A DNA stretch of 64,000 nucleotides. Origin: Agromyces bracchium (lineage in GTDB: Bacteria > Actinomycetota > Actinomycetes > Actinomycetales > Microbacteriaceae). This document shows positions 1 to 7,825 of the stretch, in pieces (position 1 is the stretch's first letter; the number at the start of each line of letters is the position of its first letter). The position numbers and the translations under genes are program-made. The notes under the pieces are model-generated. The model did no database searches. It saw only the letters and a program-made list of their open reading frames with translations, and was not told the DNA's origin. The stretch covers positions 124,001 to 188,000 of the forward strand of contig NZ_WMLB01000019.1 of the NCBI RefSeq assembly GCF_009709675.1, read 5' to 3'.

Positions 1-1529
1 TCCCGCTCGGGATCGAGCGCCGACGTGGGCTCGTCGAGGAGGATGAGCGGGGCATCGGTCGCGAGCGCACGATGGACGGCCCGCGCGACGGCGACGCGTT
101 GCGCCTGACCGCCCGAGAGTCCCGCACCGGACGGCCCGAGGCGCATCGACGCATGGACGTCGACGCCGCCGGCGTCGAGCGCCCGCACGAGCAGGTCCGG
201 ATCGGCGTTCTCCGAGCCCAGGCGGATGTTCTCCGCGACCGTGCCCTCCACGAGCTGCGGCGACTGTCCCGCCCAGGCGACCAGCCGGCGCGTCCCGGCG
301 CCGAGCGCGACGCCGTCGAGCGCGAGCTCGCCGGTGCGGTCGGCGAACCCGAGCATCGCGGCGAGCACCGAGGACTTCCCCGAGCCGCTCGCGCCGGTCA
401 GCGCGACGAGCTCGCCGCGCGCGGCATCGAGGGCGAGCGGTGCGCAGACGGGCGCCCCGTCCCGGAGGACGACGAGGTCGCGCACCCGCAGGCCCTGCCC
501 CGCGTCCGCTGCGCTCCGGTCGGCGTCGACGGATGCCGCGGCATCCGCCCGTCGCCCCGACGCGCTGGCCGCGGCGCCCGCAGGCGCGTCGTCGAGCAGG
601 TCGAGCGCATCCCTCGAGGCCTCGAGCCCCGCCGTCGCGGAGTGGAACGCCGCGCCGACGTTCCGCACGGGCAGGAAGACGTCGGGCGCGAGGATCAGCG
701 CGAACAGGCCGGGTGCGAACGCCATGTCGCCGGCGACCAGCCGCAGCCCGATCGAGACCGCGACGAGCGCGACCGAGAGGCTCCCGGCGAGTTCGAGCGT
801 GAACCCCGAGAGGAAGGTCACCCGCAGCACCTTCATGGTGCTCGACCGGTACTCGTCGGTGACCGCTCGGATGCGACGCGCCTGCCGCTCGGCGCGGCCG
901 AACACCATGAGCGTCGAGAGCCCCCCGAGCACTTCGAGGAACCCGCGCGAGAGCGCCTGCAGCCGATCCCACTGGCGGCGCTGCACGACCTCGGTCGCCA
1001 TGCCGATGAGCGCCATGAAGACCGGGATGAGCGGCAGCACGATGACGAGGATCAGGCCGGAGACCCAGTCCGCGGTCCAGACGGCCACGACGAGCACCGG
1101 CGTCGCGATCGCCGTCAGCACGAGCTGCGGGAGGTAGCGCCCGAAGTACTCGTCGAGCGCGTCGAGCCCCGGGCCCAGCAGCGTCGCGGCCCGAGCGGTC
1201 GTGACGCCCCGCCGCCCGGTCCGGTCCTCGAGTCGCGTCAGCAGCGCGTCGCGCAGCTCGGCCTTGACGCGCATCGCCCCGGCCGAGCCGAGCCACTCCC
1301 AGAGCCATCCCGAGAGCGCGCGAACGGATGCCGCGACCAGCAGCACGAGCGCGATCGTGCTCGCATCGCCCGGCAGCCCGCCCTCGATGAGGCCGACGAC
1401 GAGGGTCGACAGCGCCCACGCGAACGCGACCGTCGCCCCCGCCTGGAGCAGCGCGAGCGCGCCGCCCGCGGCCATGAATCCGCGTGCGGCGCGCGAGCGC
1501 CCGAGCAGCCTCGGATCGAGTGGTCGCAC
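1..1529 (-). CDS. cydD: CydD, thiol reductant ABC exporter subunit (partial)
   Basis: ABC exporter half needed for cytochrome bd assembly; the family exports glutathione or cysteine across the membrane. The GTG start at 1529 lies one base after the cydB stop, so translation is probably coupled. The first 509 codons are present and the C-terminus runs off the left edge. A membrane domain fills roughly the first 340 residues. It is followed by an ATPase domain with Walker A GASGSGKSS, signature LSGGQ and Walker B LILLDEPT; the window ends just past Walker B. Position after cydAB supports CydD over a generic exporter. Whether cydC follows separately or is fused to this gene cannot be seen. Confidence 0.9.
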   Translation of the reverse strand, partial: MRPLDPRLLGRSRAARGFMAAGGALALLQAGATVAFAWALSTLVVGLIEGGLPGDASTIALVLLVAASVRALSGWLWEWLGSAGAMRVKAELRDALLTRLEDRTGRRGVTTARAATLLGPGLDALDEYFGRYLPQLVLTAIATPVLVVAVWTADWVSGLILVIVLPLIPVFMALIGMATEVVQRRQWDRLQALSRGFLEVLGGLSTLMVFGRAERQARRIRAVTDEYRSSTMKVLRVTFLSGFTLELAGSLSVALVAVSIGLRLVAGDMAFAPGLFALILAPDVFLPVRNVGAAFHSATAGLEASRDALDLLDDAPAGAAASASGRRADAAASVDADRSAADAGQGLRVRDLVVLRDGAPVCAPLALDAARGELVALTGASGSGKSSVLAAMLGFADRTGELALDGVALGAGTRRLVAWAGQSPQLVEGTVAENIRLGSENADPDLLVRALDAGGVDVHASMRLGPSGAGLSGGQAQRVAVARAVHRALATDAPLILLDEPTSALDPER

Positions 1530-1530
1530 G

Positions 1531-2535
1531 TCAGTGCGCTGCGGCGTCGATCGTCTGCCGCGTCACGCGCTTGCGGAACACCCAGTAGGTCCAGCCCTGG
1601 TAGGCGAGGATCAGCGGCAGGAAGATCAGCGCGGTCCAGCTCATGACCGTCAGCGTGTACGGCGTGCTCGACGCGTTCTCGATCGTGAGGCTGTTCGCGG
1701 GGTCGTTCGACGCGGGCATGACGTCGGGGAACAGCGCCGCGAACAGCGCGAACACGGCGGCGCCGATCGTCACGGCCATGAGCGTGAACGCGACCCGCTC
1801 GGCTCCGCGGCCGTTCGCGAGCCACGAGCCGACCAGCGCCAGCGCCGCGACCGCCGCCAGGCCCCAGAACCAGGCCGTGCCGTGCGCGAATCCGGTCCAC
1901 ACCAGGAAGGACGCCGCGACCACGATCGTGATGGCCCCGGCCCGCGTCGCGAGGCGCCGTGCGCGCTGCCGGATGTCGCCGTCGGTCTTGAGCGCGACGA
2001 ACACCACGCCGTGCGTGAAGAACAGCAGCAGCGTCGTGAGCCCGCCGAGCAGGGCGTACGGGTTCAGCAGGTCGAACAGCGTGCCCGTGTAGTTGTGGTC
2101 GGCGTCGAGCGGCACCCCCTGCACGATGTTCGCGAACGCGACGCCCCAAAGCAGTGCAGGCACGGCCGAGCCGACGATGATCATCCAGTCGAAGCGCCGC
2201 TTCCACGCGTCCTCCGGGCGCTGGTGGCGGTACTCGAACGAGACGCCGCGCGCGATGAGCGCCAGCAGGATGAGCAGCAGCGCGAGGTAGAACCCGGAGA
2301 AGAGGGTCGCGTACCACTCGGGGAACGCGGCGAACAGCGCCGCGCCGGCGACGATGACCCAGGTCTCGTTGAGGTCCCACACGGGGCCGATGGTGTTGAT
2401 GAGGACCCGGCGATCGGTGTCGTCCTTCCCGAGGAAGGGCAGCGACATCCCGACGCCGAAGTCGAAGCCGTCGAGCACGAAGTAGCCGACGAAGAGGAAG
2501 GCGACGATCCAGAACCAGAGCACTGCGAGATCCAT
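1531..2535 (-). CDS. cydB: Cytochrome bd quinol oxidase subunit II
   Basis: Second core subunit of the high-affinity bd-type terminal oxidase in the cytoplasmic membrane. At 334 residues it is the usual length. The N-terminus has the family pattern FLFVGYFVLDGFDFGVG, followed by the INTIGPVWDLNETW region and about eight hydrophobic segments. It follows cydA after 12 nt and precedes cydD by one base, forming a cydABD transcript on the minus strand. It carries no haem of its own in this family and pairs structurally with CydA. Confidence 0.96.
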   Translation of the reverse strand: MDLAVLWFWIVAFLFVGYFVLDGFDFGVGMSLPFLGKDDTDRRVLINTIGPVWDLNETWVIVAGAALFAAFPEWYATLFSGFYLALLLILLALIARGVSFEYRHQRPEDAWKRRFDWMIIVGSAVPALLWGVAFANIVQGVPLDADHNYTGTLFDLLNPYALLGGLTTLLLFFTHGVVFVALKTDGDIRQRARRLATRAGAITIVVAASFLVWTGFAHGTAWFWGLAAVAALALVGSWLANGRGAERVAFTLMAVTIGAAVFALFAALFPDVMPASNDPANSLTIENASSTPYTLTVMSWTALIFLPLILAYQGWTYWVFRKRVTRQTIDAAAH

Positions 2536-2547
2536 GTCCGTGTCCTC

Positions 2548-3960
2548 CTAGTAGACCGTTGCGGTGTGTTCGACCTTGCCCGTCTCCGGGTCGGGCGGGG
2601 CGATCTCGGGCGGGCCCTTCCGAACGGCCTGGGCGATGAGCTTCACCTCGACCACGGCGAGGATGCCGTAGATGAGCGTGAACGCGACGAGCGAGATGAG
2701 CACGTCGAGGCCCGTGACGTTCGGCGAGACCGCGGATTCCGTGGGCAGGAGGCTGAAGACGATCCACGGCTGCCGCCCCATCTCGGTGAACACCCATCCG
2801 ACGATCATCGCGGCGAGCGAGAGCGGGAAGCTCCAGACGGCGACGGTCCAGACCCAGCGCTGCTTGGGCATCCGGCCCTTGCGGGTGAGCCACAGCCCGA
2901 CGAGCGCGACCAGCACGTGCAGCATTCCGAGGCCGATCATCCAGCGGAACGCCCAGTAGGTGACCCAGATGATGGGCGCGTAGTCGCCGGGGCCGTAGAG
3001 CTCGGCGTACTGCGCCTGCAGGTCGTTGATGCCCTCGACGCACCCGTCGAGCGAGTGCGTCGAGAGCAGCGAGAGCAGGTACGGGACGCGGATGGAGAAC
3101 AGCTCGGTGGTGCCGTCCGGCGTTCCGAGCGTGAACAGCGAGAACGAGGCATCCGCCCCGCAGACCGTGTCGTACGTCGCTTCGGCCGCGGCCATCTTCA
3201 TGGGCTGCGTCGCGACCATCGCGAGGCTCAGCTGGTCGCCGAAGAAGGTCGTGAGCGCACCCGAGATGAGCAGGCCCCACAGGCCGAACTTCAGCGCGGG
3301 CCGCATGGTGTCGAGGTGCTGGTTGCGTGCGAGGTGCCACGCGGCGGCGCTGATGATGAGGCCCGAGCTCACCATGAAGCAGGCGGCGATCGTGTGCGGG
3401 AACGCGGCCAGGGCGACCGGGTTGGTCAGGAGCGCCCAGATGTCGACGAGTTCCGCCCGCCCGCGCTCGGCGTTCATCTCGTAGCCGACCGGGTTCTGCA
3501 TGAACGCGTTCGCGGCGATGATGAAGTACGCCGAGAGGATGGTGCCGATCGCCGTCGCCCAGATCGTGGCGAGGTGCAGCTTCTGCGGCAGCCGGTTCCA
3601 GCCGAAGATCCAAAGGCCGATGAACGTGGCCTCGAGGAAGAACGCGAGCAGGCCCTCGAGCGCCAGCGGAGCCCCGAACACGTCGCCGACGAAGCGCGAG
3701 TACTCCGACCAGTTCATGCCGAACTGGAACTCCTGCACGATGCCGGTCACGACGCCCATCGCGAAGTTGATGAGGAAGATCGTGCCGAAGAACCGCGTGA
3801 TCCGCAGGTACTCGACCTTTCCGGTGCGCACCCAGGCGGTCTGGAAGATCGCCGCGGAGGTCGCGAGCCCGATCGTGATCGGGACGAAGAGGAAGTGGTA
3901 GACCGTGGTGAGACCGAACTGCCACCTGGCGAGCAGGAGCGGATCGAGCAACTCGTTCAC
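2548..3960 (-). CDS. cydA: Cytochrome bd quinol oxidase subunit I
   Basis: Catalytic haem-bearing subunit that oxidises quinol and reduces oxygen to water without proton pumping. It has 470 residues. By alignment to the E. coli protein the haem ligands are His22, His189 and Met341. The acidic pair Glu102/Glu110 and the quinol-site pair Lys255/Glu260 are present, as is the GRQPW signature at 395-399. The GTG start at 3960 is preceded by a GAAAGGGG ribosome site. First gene of cydABD; its upstream region holds two dyads shared with the divergent BlaI-type gene, which suggests repression by that protein. Confidence 0.97.
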   Translation of the reverse strand: MNELLDPLLLARWQFGLTTVYHFLFVPITIGLATSAAIFQTAWVRTGKVEYLRITRFFGTIFLINFAMGVVTGIVQEFQFGMNWSEYSRFVGDVFGAPLALEGLLAFFLEATFIGLWIFGWNRLPQKLHLATIWATAIGTILSAYFIIAANAFMQNPVGYEMNAERGRAELVDIWALLTNPVALAAFPHTIAACFMVSSGLIISAAAWHLARNQHLDTMRPALKFGLWGLLISGALTTFFGDQLSLAMVATQPMKMAAAEATYDTVCGADASFSLFTLGTPDGTTELFSIRVPYLLSLLSTHSLDGCVEGINDLQAQYAELYGPGDYAPIIWVTYWAFRWMIGLGMLHVLVALVGLWLTRKGRMPKQRWVWTVAVWSFPLSLAAMIVGWVFTEMGRQPWIVFSLLPTESAVSPNVTGLDVLISLVAFTLIYGILAVVEVKLIAQAVRKGPPEIAPPDPETGKVEHTATVY

Positions 3961-4000
3961 GCGGGGGCCCCTTTCATGGGAACGATCGTCGACGCGATTC

Positions 4001-4017
4001 TTCTACAGAGCGTAGAG
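4001..4017. promoter_or_regulatory. Candidate BlaI-type operator 1
   Basis: Dyad TTCTAC-N5-GTAGAG, one mismatch from perfect symmetry, in the 111-bp gap between divergent cydA and the BlaI-type gene. Its centre is 23 bp from that of the second dyad. It lies on the cydA side and could cover the cydA promoter. The link to the adjacent regulator is inferred from position and symmetry. Confidence 0.6.
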
Positions 4018-4023
4018 CATGTT

Positions 4024-4040
4024 TTCTACACGACGTAGAA
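4024..4040. promoter_or_regulatory. Candidate BlaI-type operator 2
   Basis: Perfect dyad TTCTAC-N5-GTAGAA with the same arm sequence and spacer as the dyad at 4001-4017. It sits about where the -35 element of the BlaI-type gene should be, given its -10 TATCCT at 4060. Bound repressor could therefore block both divergent promoters. BlaI-family dimers bind short dyads like this. Confidence 0.65.
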
Positions 4041-4059
4041 CCATTGGGCCCTTGCGCGG

Positions 4060-4065
4060 TATCCT
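4060..4065 (+). promoter_or_regulatory. -10 element of the blaI-like gene (leaderless)
   Basis: TATCCT ends 6 nt before the ATG at 4072, so transcription should begin at or next to the start codon. No Shine-Dalgarno sequence is visible. Leaderless mRNAs are common in actinobacteria. Confidence 0.5.
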
Positions 4066-4071
4066 CGACGT

Positions 4072-4443
4072 ATGGCAGGCCTCGGCGAGTTGGAGCGCTC
4101 CGTGATGGAGCAGCTCTGGGTGACCGATTCCGCACTCACGGCGAACGAGGTCCGCGACCGCCTCGCGCTCGCGTCCGAGCCCGGCCGCGCGCCGGCGACG
4201 ACCACGGTCCTCACCGTGCTCTCCCGCCTCGAGCGGAAGGGCTTCGTCGGGCGCAGCCGCGACACGCGGCCGCATCGCTACAGCGCCCTCCTCTCCCGCG
4301 CGGAGCACACGGCCGAGCTCATGCACGAGGTGCTCTCGTCGTCCTCCGACCGCGATGCCGCGCTCGCGCGATTCGTCGGCACCGTGACCGCGGGCGAGGC
4401 GAACACGCTGCGCCGCCTGCTCGACGACCTGGTGCGCCACTGA
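4072..4443 (+). CDS. BlaI/MecI/CopY-family transcriptional repressor
   Basis: Small winged-helix repressor of 123 residues, the usual length for BlaI/MecI/CopY proteins. The N-terminal part holds the helix-turn-helix and wing (TANEVRDRLAL, then TTTVLTVLSRLERKGFVGR) and the C-terminal part is a helical dimerisation region. It is followed one base after its stop by an M56 metallopeptidase gene, the classic BlaI-BlaR pairing. In that pairing the membrane peptidase relieves repression. Divergent orientation to cydABD and two shared dyads suggest it controls both itself and the bd oxidase. No beta-lactamase gene is nearby, so its inducer is probably not a beta-lactam. Confidence 0.9.
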   Translation: MAGLGELERSVMEQLWVTDSALTANEVRDRLALASEPGRAPATTTVLTVLSRLERKGFVGRSRDTRPHRYSALLSRAEHTAELMHEVLSSSSDRDAALARFVGTVTAGEANTLRRLLDDLVRH

Positions 4444-4444
4444 C

Positions 4445-5377
4445 GTGATCGCCGCCTCCGTGGCGCTCGGCGCCCTCGCCCTCGCGCTCGCGTGGCCCGT
4501 GCCGGTCGCGCTGTCGCGAGCCGAGTGGCCCGCCCGTTCCCCCGCCACCGCGCTGGCGCTCTGGCAGGGCATCGCGCTCGGCGGCGGCCTCTCGATGATC
4601 GGCGCCCTCCTGGCGTTCGGCGCATCGCCGGCGGGTTCGCTCACGGGGGCGGCGACCGCCCTCCTGCCCGTCCTCGTCGCGGGCCCGATCCCCGACGGCT
4701 TCGGCGTCGCACACTTGGCCGCCCTCACCCTCGCCGTCGGGCTCGCCGTCCACCTCGCCCTGAACCTCGGGACGACCGCGGTGCGCGCTGAGCGCGCACG
4801 CCGCCGCCAGCACCGCCTGATCGACCTGCTCGCGAGTCCCGCGAGCGAACCGACCGGAGCGCGCGTGCTCTCGCACCCCATGCCCGTCGCCTACTGCGTC
4901 CCCGGCCTCCGAACGGCGACCGTCGTCACGGAGGGCCTCGTCGACCTCCTCGACGACGACGAGCTCCGGGCGGTCGTCGGCCACGAGCGCGCGCACCTCG
5001 ACCAGCTCCACCACCTCGTGCTGCTCGCGTTCCGGGCCTGGCACGCGGCGCTGCCCTGGTTCCCGATCGCGAACCGTGCCGAACGATCCGTCGCGACCCT
5101 CACGGAGATGCTCGCCGACGACGCGCCCCGACGCCGAGTCGGCGTCGAGCCGCTGCGCACGGCCCTGCTGAGGGTCGGGAGCTCGGGAGCGACGGCGGCC
5201 TACGCCGATGCGCCCGTCGACGCGGTCGACCCCGACGAGCGGGTGCTCGAACGCCGGCTGGCGCGCCTCGAGGCCGACCTGCGCCCGCTCGACGCCTCCG
5301 CGCGCAACGCGAACTGGCTGCTCGCGACGGGGATCGTCGCCGTCCCGGTGTGCGTGCTCGCGGCGATCGCATTCTGA
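4445..5377 (+). CDS. M56-family membrane metallopeptidase (BlaR1-like)
   Basis: Putative membrane zinc peptidase and antirepressor partner of the BlaI-type protein. The GTG start is one base after the upstream stop. It has 310 residues: hydrophobic segments at about 1-25, 40-80 and 88-110, then a cytoplasmic-type domain with the zinc motif HERAH at 180-184, and a final membrane segment at 290-310. It lacks the large extracellular penicillin-binding sensor of true BlaR1/MecR1, so the sensed signal must differ. Many actinobacteria carry such sensorless pairs. Function as antirepressor is inferred from the pairing. Confidence 0.85.
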   Translation: MIAASVALGALALALAWPVPVALSRAEWPARSPATALALWQGIALGGGLSMIGALLAFGASPAGSLTGAATALLPVLVAGPIPDGFGVAHLAALTLAVGLAVHLALNLGTTAVRAERARRRQHRLIDLLASPASEPTGARVLSHPMPVAYCVPGLRTATVVTEGLVDLLDDDELRAVVGHERAHLDQLHHLVLLAFRAWHAALPWFPIANRAERSVATLTEMLADDAPRRRVGVEPLRTALLRVGSSGATAAYADAPVDAVDPDERVLERRLARLEADLRPLDASARNANWLLATGIVAVPVCVLAAIAF

Positions 5378-5399
5378 TCGACTTCACTGCCGCAGCCCA

Positions 5400-5405
5400 T
5401 AGGCT
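5400..5405 (+). promoter_or_regulatory. -10 element of the dedA-like gene
   Basis: TAGGCT ends 7 nt before the GTG at 5413. No ribosome-binding site is visible, so the transcript is probably leaderless. The same hexamer precedes several other genes here (38294, 63449). Confidence 0.45.
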
Positions 5406-5412
5406 CTGAGAC

Positions 5413-6162
5413 GTGAACGAGCTGCTCGACGGCATCCTCGCGACGGTGCAGGGCGTCGACCCGGTCGTCCGGACACTGCTCGCCGGCCTCGGCATCATGC
5501 TCGAGACGTCGGTGCTGATCGGCCTCATCGTCCCGGGCGACACGATCGTCATCGTCGCCGCGACGGGCGTCGAGGGCCCGGTCGAGTTCGTCGCGCTCGC
5601 CGTCGCCGTCATCGTCGGCGCGCTCATCGGCGAGAGCATCGGCTTCGCCCTCGGCCGTTGGTTCGGTCCGCACATCCAGCACTCGCGACTCGGCCGCCGC
5701 ATCGGCGAGCACAACTGGCACCGAGCGCAGCGCTACCTCGCGCGGCGCGGCGGACCCGCGGTCTTCATCTCGCGGTTCCTCCCGGTCCTGCACTCGCTCG
5801 TGCCGCTCACTGTGGGCATGAGCGACATGACCTACCGGCGGTTCATGGCCTGGACCACGCCCGCGTGCATCATCTGGTCGTTCGCGTACGTCGGCGTCGG
5901 GTCGGCGGCCGCGGGCGGCTATCGGGAGCTCAGCGACAACCTGCACTGGGCCGGGTACCTCTTCGTCGGCATCATCATCCTGTTCCTCGTCCTCGCGTGG
6001 CTCGGCAAGAAGCTCCTCCTCCGCCTCGAGGCACGCCACATGACGGATGCCGCCGCGCCGGCCGCGCACCCCGCGGTCCCGCCGCACATCTCGCCCGCCG
6101 ACACCACGAAGGGGCCGGCCGCCGGAGCGGCCGACCCCTCACGCGAGGACACGGTCCCCTAG
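5413..6162 (+). CDS. DedA/SNARE-associated family membrane protein
   Basis: Integral membrane protein of the DedA family; members are implicated in membrane homeostasis and recycling of undecaprenyl phosphate. It has 249 residues. The N-terminus shows LIVPGDTIVIVAATG, and the conserved central signature is FISRFLPVLHSLVPLTVGMSDM, close to the family's F-x-R-x-x-P-x-x-R region. Four or five hydrophobic segments follow the usual layout. The last 40 residues are a polar, proline-rich tail. Its TAG stop shares a CTAG tetranucleotide with the stop of the convergent solute-binding protein gene. The specific substrate is unknown. Confidence 0.88.
   Translation: MNELLDGILATVQGVDPVVRTLLAGLGIMLETSVLIGLIVPGDTIVIVAATGVEGPVEFVALAVAVIVGALIGESIGFALGRWFGPHIQHSRLGRRIGEHNWHRAQRYLARRGGPAVFISRFLPVLHSLVPLTVGMSDMTYRRFMAWTTPACIIWSFAYVGVGSAAAGGYRELSDNLHWAGYLFVGIIILFLVLAWLGKKLLLRLEARHMTDAAAPAAHPAVPPHISPADTTKGPAAGAADPSREDTVP
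6111..6138. terminator. Hairpin at the convergent dedA / binding-protein end
   Basis: Stem of 4 + 6 bp with one mismatch: GGGG, a C/A mismatch, then CGGCCG paired with its complement, loop of 6 nt. It lies inside the 3' end of the dedA-like gene just before the convergent stop codons and could stop transcription from both sides. There is no U-tract. Confidence 0.4.
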
Positions 6163-7085
6163 AACAGCGACTGCTCCGCGAGCCAGTCGCTCGCGATCTG
6201 CTCCGCGGACTGCTGCTCGTTGACGCTCAGCGCGTTGAGGGCCACGAGGTCCTCGGCGGTGAGCGCGGCGCTGACGGTGTCGATGATCTCGGCGATCTCG
6301 TCCGTCACCTTCTCGCTGACGACCGGCACCACGTTCGACGCGAGGAAGAGCCCCTCCGGGTCCTCGAGCGTGACCAGGTCGTTCGCGGCGATGTTCGGGT
6401 CGGCGCTGTAGATGTTCACCATCTGCACCTGGTCGTCGACGAGCGCCTTCAGCGTGAGCGGCCCGCCGCTGTCCTCGATCGGCGTGAACGCGACGTCGAC
6501 GCCGTACACCGACTGCAGCCCCTCGGGGCCGTACGGACGCGTCTCGAGCTCGGAGTTGCCGCCGAGCGTGATCGACGCGTCGACGCCGGCCAGGTCGGCG
6601 AGGCTCGTGACGCCGTACTCGTCGGAGAACGCCTGCGTGACGTTGTACGAGTCCTGGTCGGTCGCCGGGGACTGCTCGAGCACGCGCAGCCCGTCGGGCA
6701 GCGAGGTCGAGAGCTCCTCGTACACGTCGTCGCTCGTCGTGGCCGTCGTGTCGGGCACGTAGTACTGGAGGAGGTTGCCGGTGTACTCGGGGAACACGTC
6801 GATCGCGCCCGACTCGATCTCGGGGATGTACACCTCGCGCTGGCCGATCCGGAACTGCCGGTCGACCGTGTAGCCGTTCTCCTCGAGCGCCTGGGCGTAG
6901 AGCTCGGCGATGATCTCGTTCGAGTAGTAGTCCTGCGAACCCACGACGATGGTCTCGCCCGTGGCCTCGCCGTCACCCGATCCGCTGTCGAGCGGATCGC
7001 CCGATGCACACCCTGCCAGGGCCACTGTCGCCCCGACCGCGACCGCTGCGAGCGCAACGAGCCGGCCTTTTCCTGCTGTGATCAT
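6159..7085 (-). CDS. Glycine betaine/choline-type substrate-binding lipoprotein
   Basis: Extracytoplasmic binding protein of an OpuC/ProX-type osmoprotectant importer. The start at 7085 gives 308 residues beginning with a lipoprotein signal: basic N-terminus, hydrophobic stretch, lipobox LAGC with Cys26. The mature part matches the OpuAC-like fold: TIVVGSQDYYSNEIIAELY, DVFPEYTGNLLQYY, then VNIYSADPNIAAND. The ATG overlaps the stop of the upstream permease gene by 4 nt. It is the last gene of a four-gene importer operon. The exact ligand (glycine betaine, choline, carnitine or proline betaine) cannot be told from sequence. Confidence 0.9.
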   Translation of the reverse strand: MITAGKGRLVALAAVAVGATVALAGCASGDPLDSGSGDGEATGETIVVGSQDYYSNEIIAELYAQALEENGYTVDRQFRIGQREVYIPEIESGAIDVFPEYTGNLLQYYVPDTTATTSDDVYEELSTSLPDGLRVLEQSPATDQDSYNVTQAFSDEYGVTSLADLAGVDASITLGGNSELETRPYGPEGLQSVYGVDVAFTPIEDSGGPLTLKALVDDQVQMVNIYSADPNIAANDLVTLEDPEGLFLASNVVPVVSEKVTDEIAEIIDTVSAALTAEDLVALNALSVNEQQSAEQIASDWLAEQSLF

Positions 7086-7825
7086 TCCTGATTCCCTTCG
7101 GTGTTGGGTCGCCCCACGACCGTTCGCGGCCGGGTCGGCCGGGAACGGAGCTCTGCGGTCCGCGTCGCACGGACGCCGGCGGGGACGACGACGCGCTGCG
7201 TGAGCGCGAAGCATCCGTCGATGACCAGGGCGAGGAGGATCACGAGGATCGACCCGCCCAGCATCTCGCCGTAGTCACGGGTCTTGAGCCCGGTGAAGAT
7301 GAAGCGGCCGAGCCCTTCGTCGGCGATGTAGGCCGCGAGGGTCGCCGTGGCGATGATCTGGAGCGTCGCCGAGCGGATGCCGCCGACGACGATCGGCATG
7401 CCGAGTGGGAGCTCGACCTTGCCGACGACCTGCAGCTCGCGCATGCCCATCGCCCGCGCGGCGTCGATCGTGCGCCGGTCGACGGACTCGAATCCGGCGT
7501 AGGCGCCGGCCAGCAGCGGCGGGATCGCGAGGATCACGAGCGAGATGACGGGTGCCGCGAGGCCGATCCCGATCCAGATGCCGAACAGGGTCAGCACGCC
7601 GAGCGTCGGCAGGGCTCGGAGTCCCCCGGAGATCATCACCGCGGGCTCGCGACCGCGCCCGGAGTGGCCGACGAGCGCGCCGATCGGCAGCGCGATGGCG
7701 GAGGCGATGACGAGCACCACGCCCGAGACCCAGAGGTGCTCGGCGATCCGCTGCGGGATGCTGCCGGGCCCGGTCCAGTTCGCGGGGTCGGCCAGCCAGG
7801 CGAAGGCGTCGAGGAAGAGGTTCAC
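7082..7825 (-). CDS. Osmoprotectant ABC transporter permease (second)
   Basis: Membrane permease of the binding-protein-dependent family (BPD_transp_1), 247 residues, about five or six hydrophobic segments. The cytoplasmic coupling loop reads TIDAARAMGMRELQVVGKVE, a typical EAA-type loop. The GTG start at 7825 overlaps the previous gene's stop by 4 nt, and its own stop overlaps the next ATG by 4 nt. The C-terminal 30 residues are a basic cytoplasmic tail. It pairs with the permease encoded just upstream. Confidence 0.9.
   Translation of the reverse strand: MNLFLDAFAWLADPANWTGPGSIPQRIAEHLWVSGVVLVIASAIALPIGALVGHSGRGREPAVMISGGLRALPTLGVLTLFGIWIGIGLAAPVISLVILAIPPLLAGAYAGFESVDRRTIDAARAMGMRELQVVGKVELPLGMPIVVGGIRSATLQIIATATLAAYIADEGLGRFIFTGLKTRDYGEMLGGSILVILLALVIDGCFALTQRVVVPAGVRATRTAELRSRPTRPRTVVGRPNTEGNQE

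Noticed and set aside
1201..4038. A 945-codon plus-strand open frame
   Set aside because: It lies antisense to cydD, cydB and cydA, which are recognised by motifs on the minus strand; no family signature in this frame.
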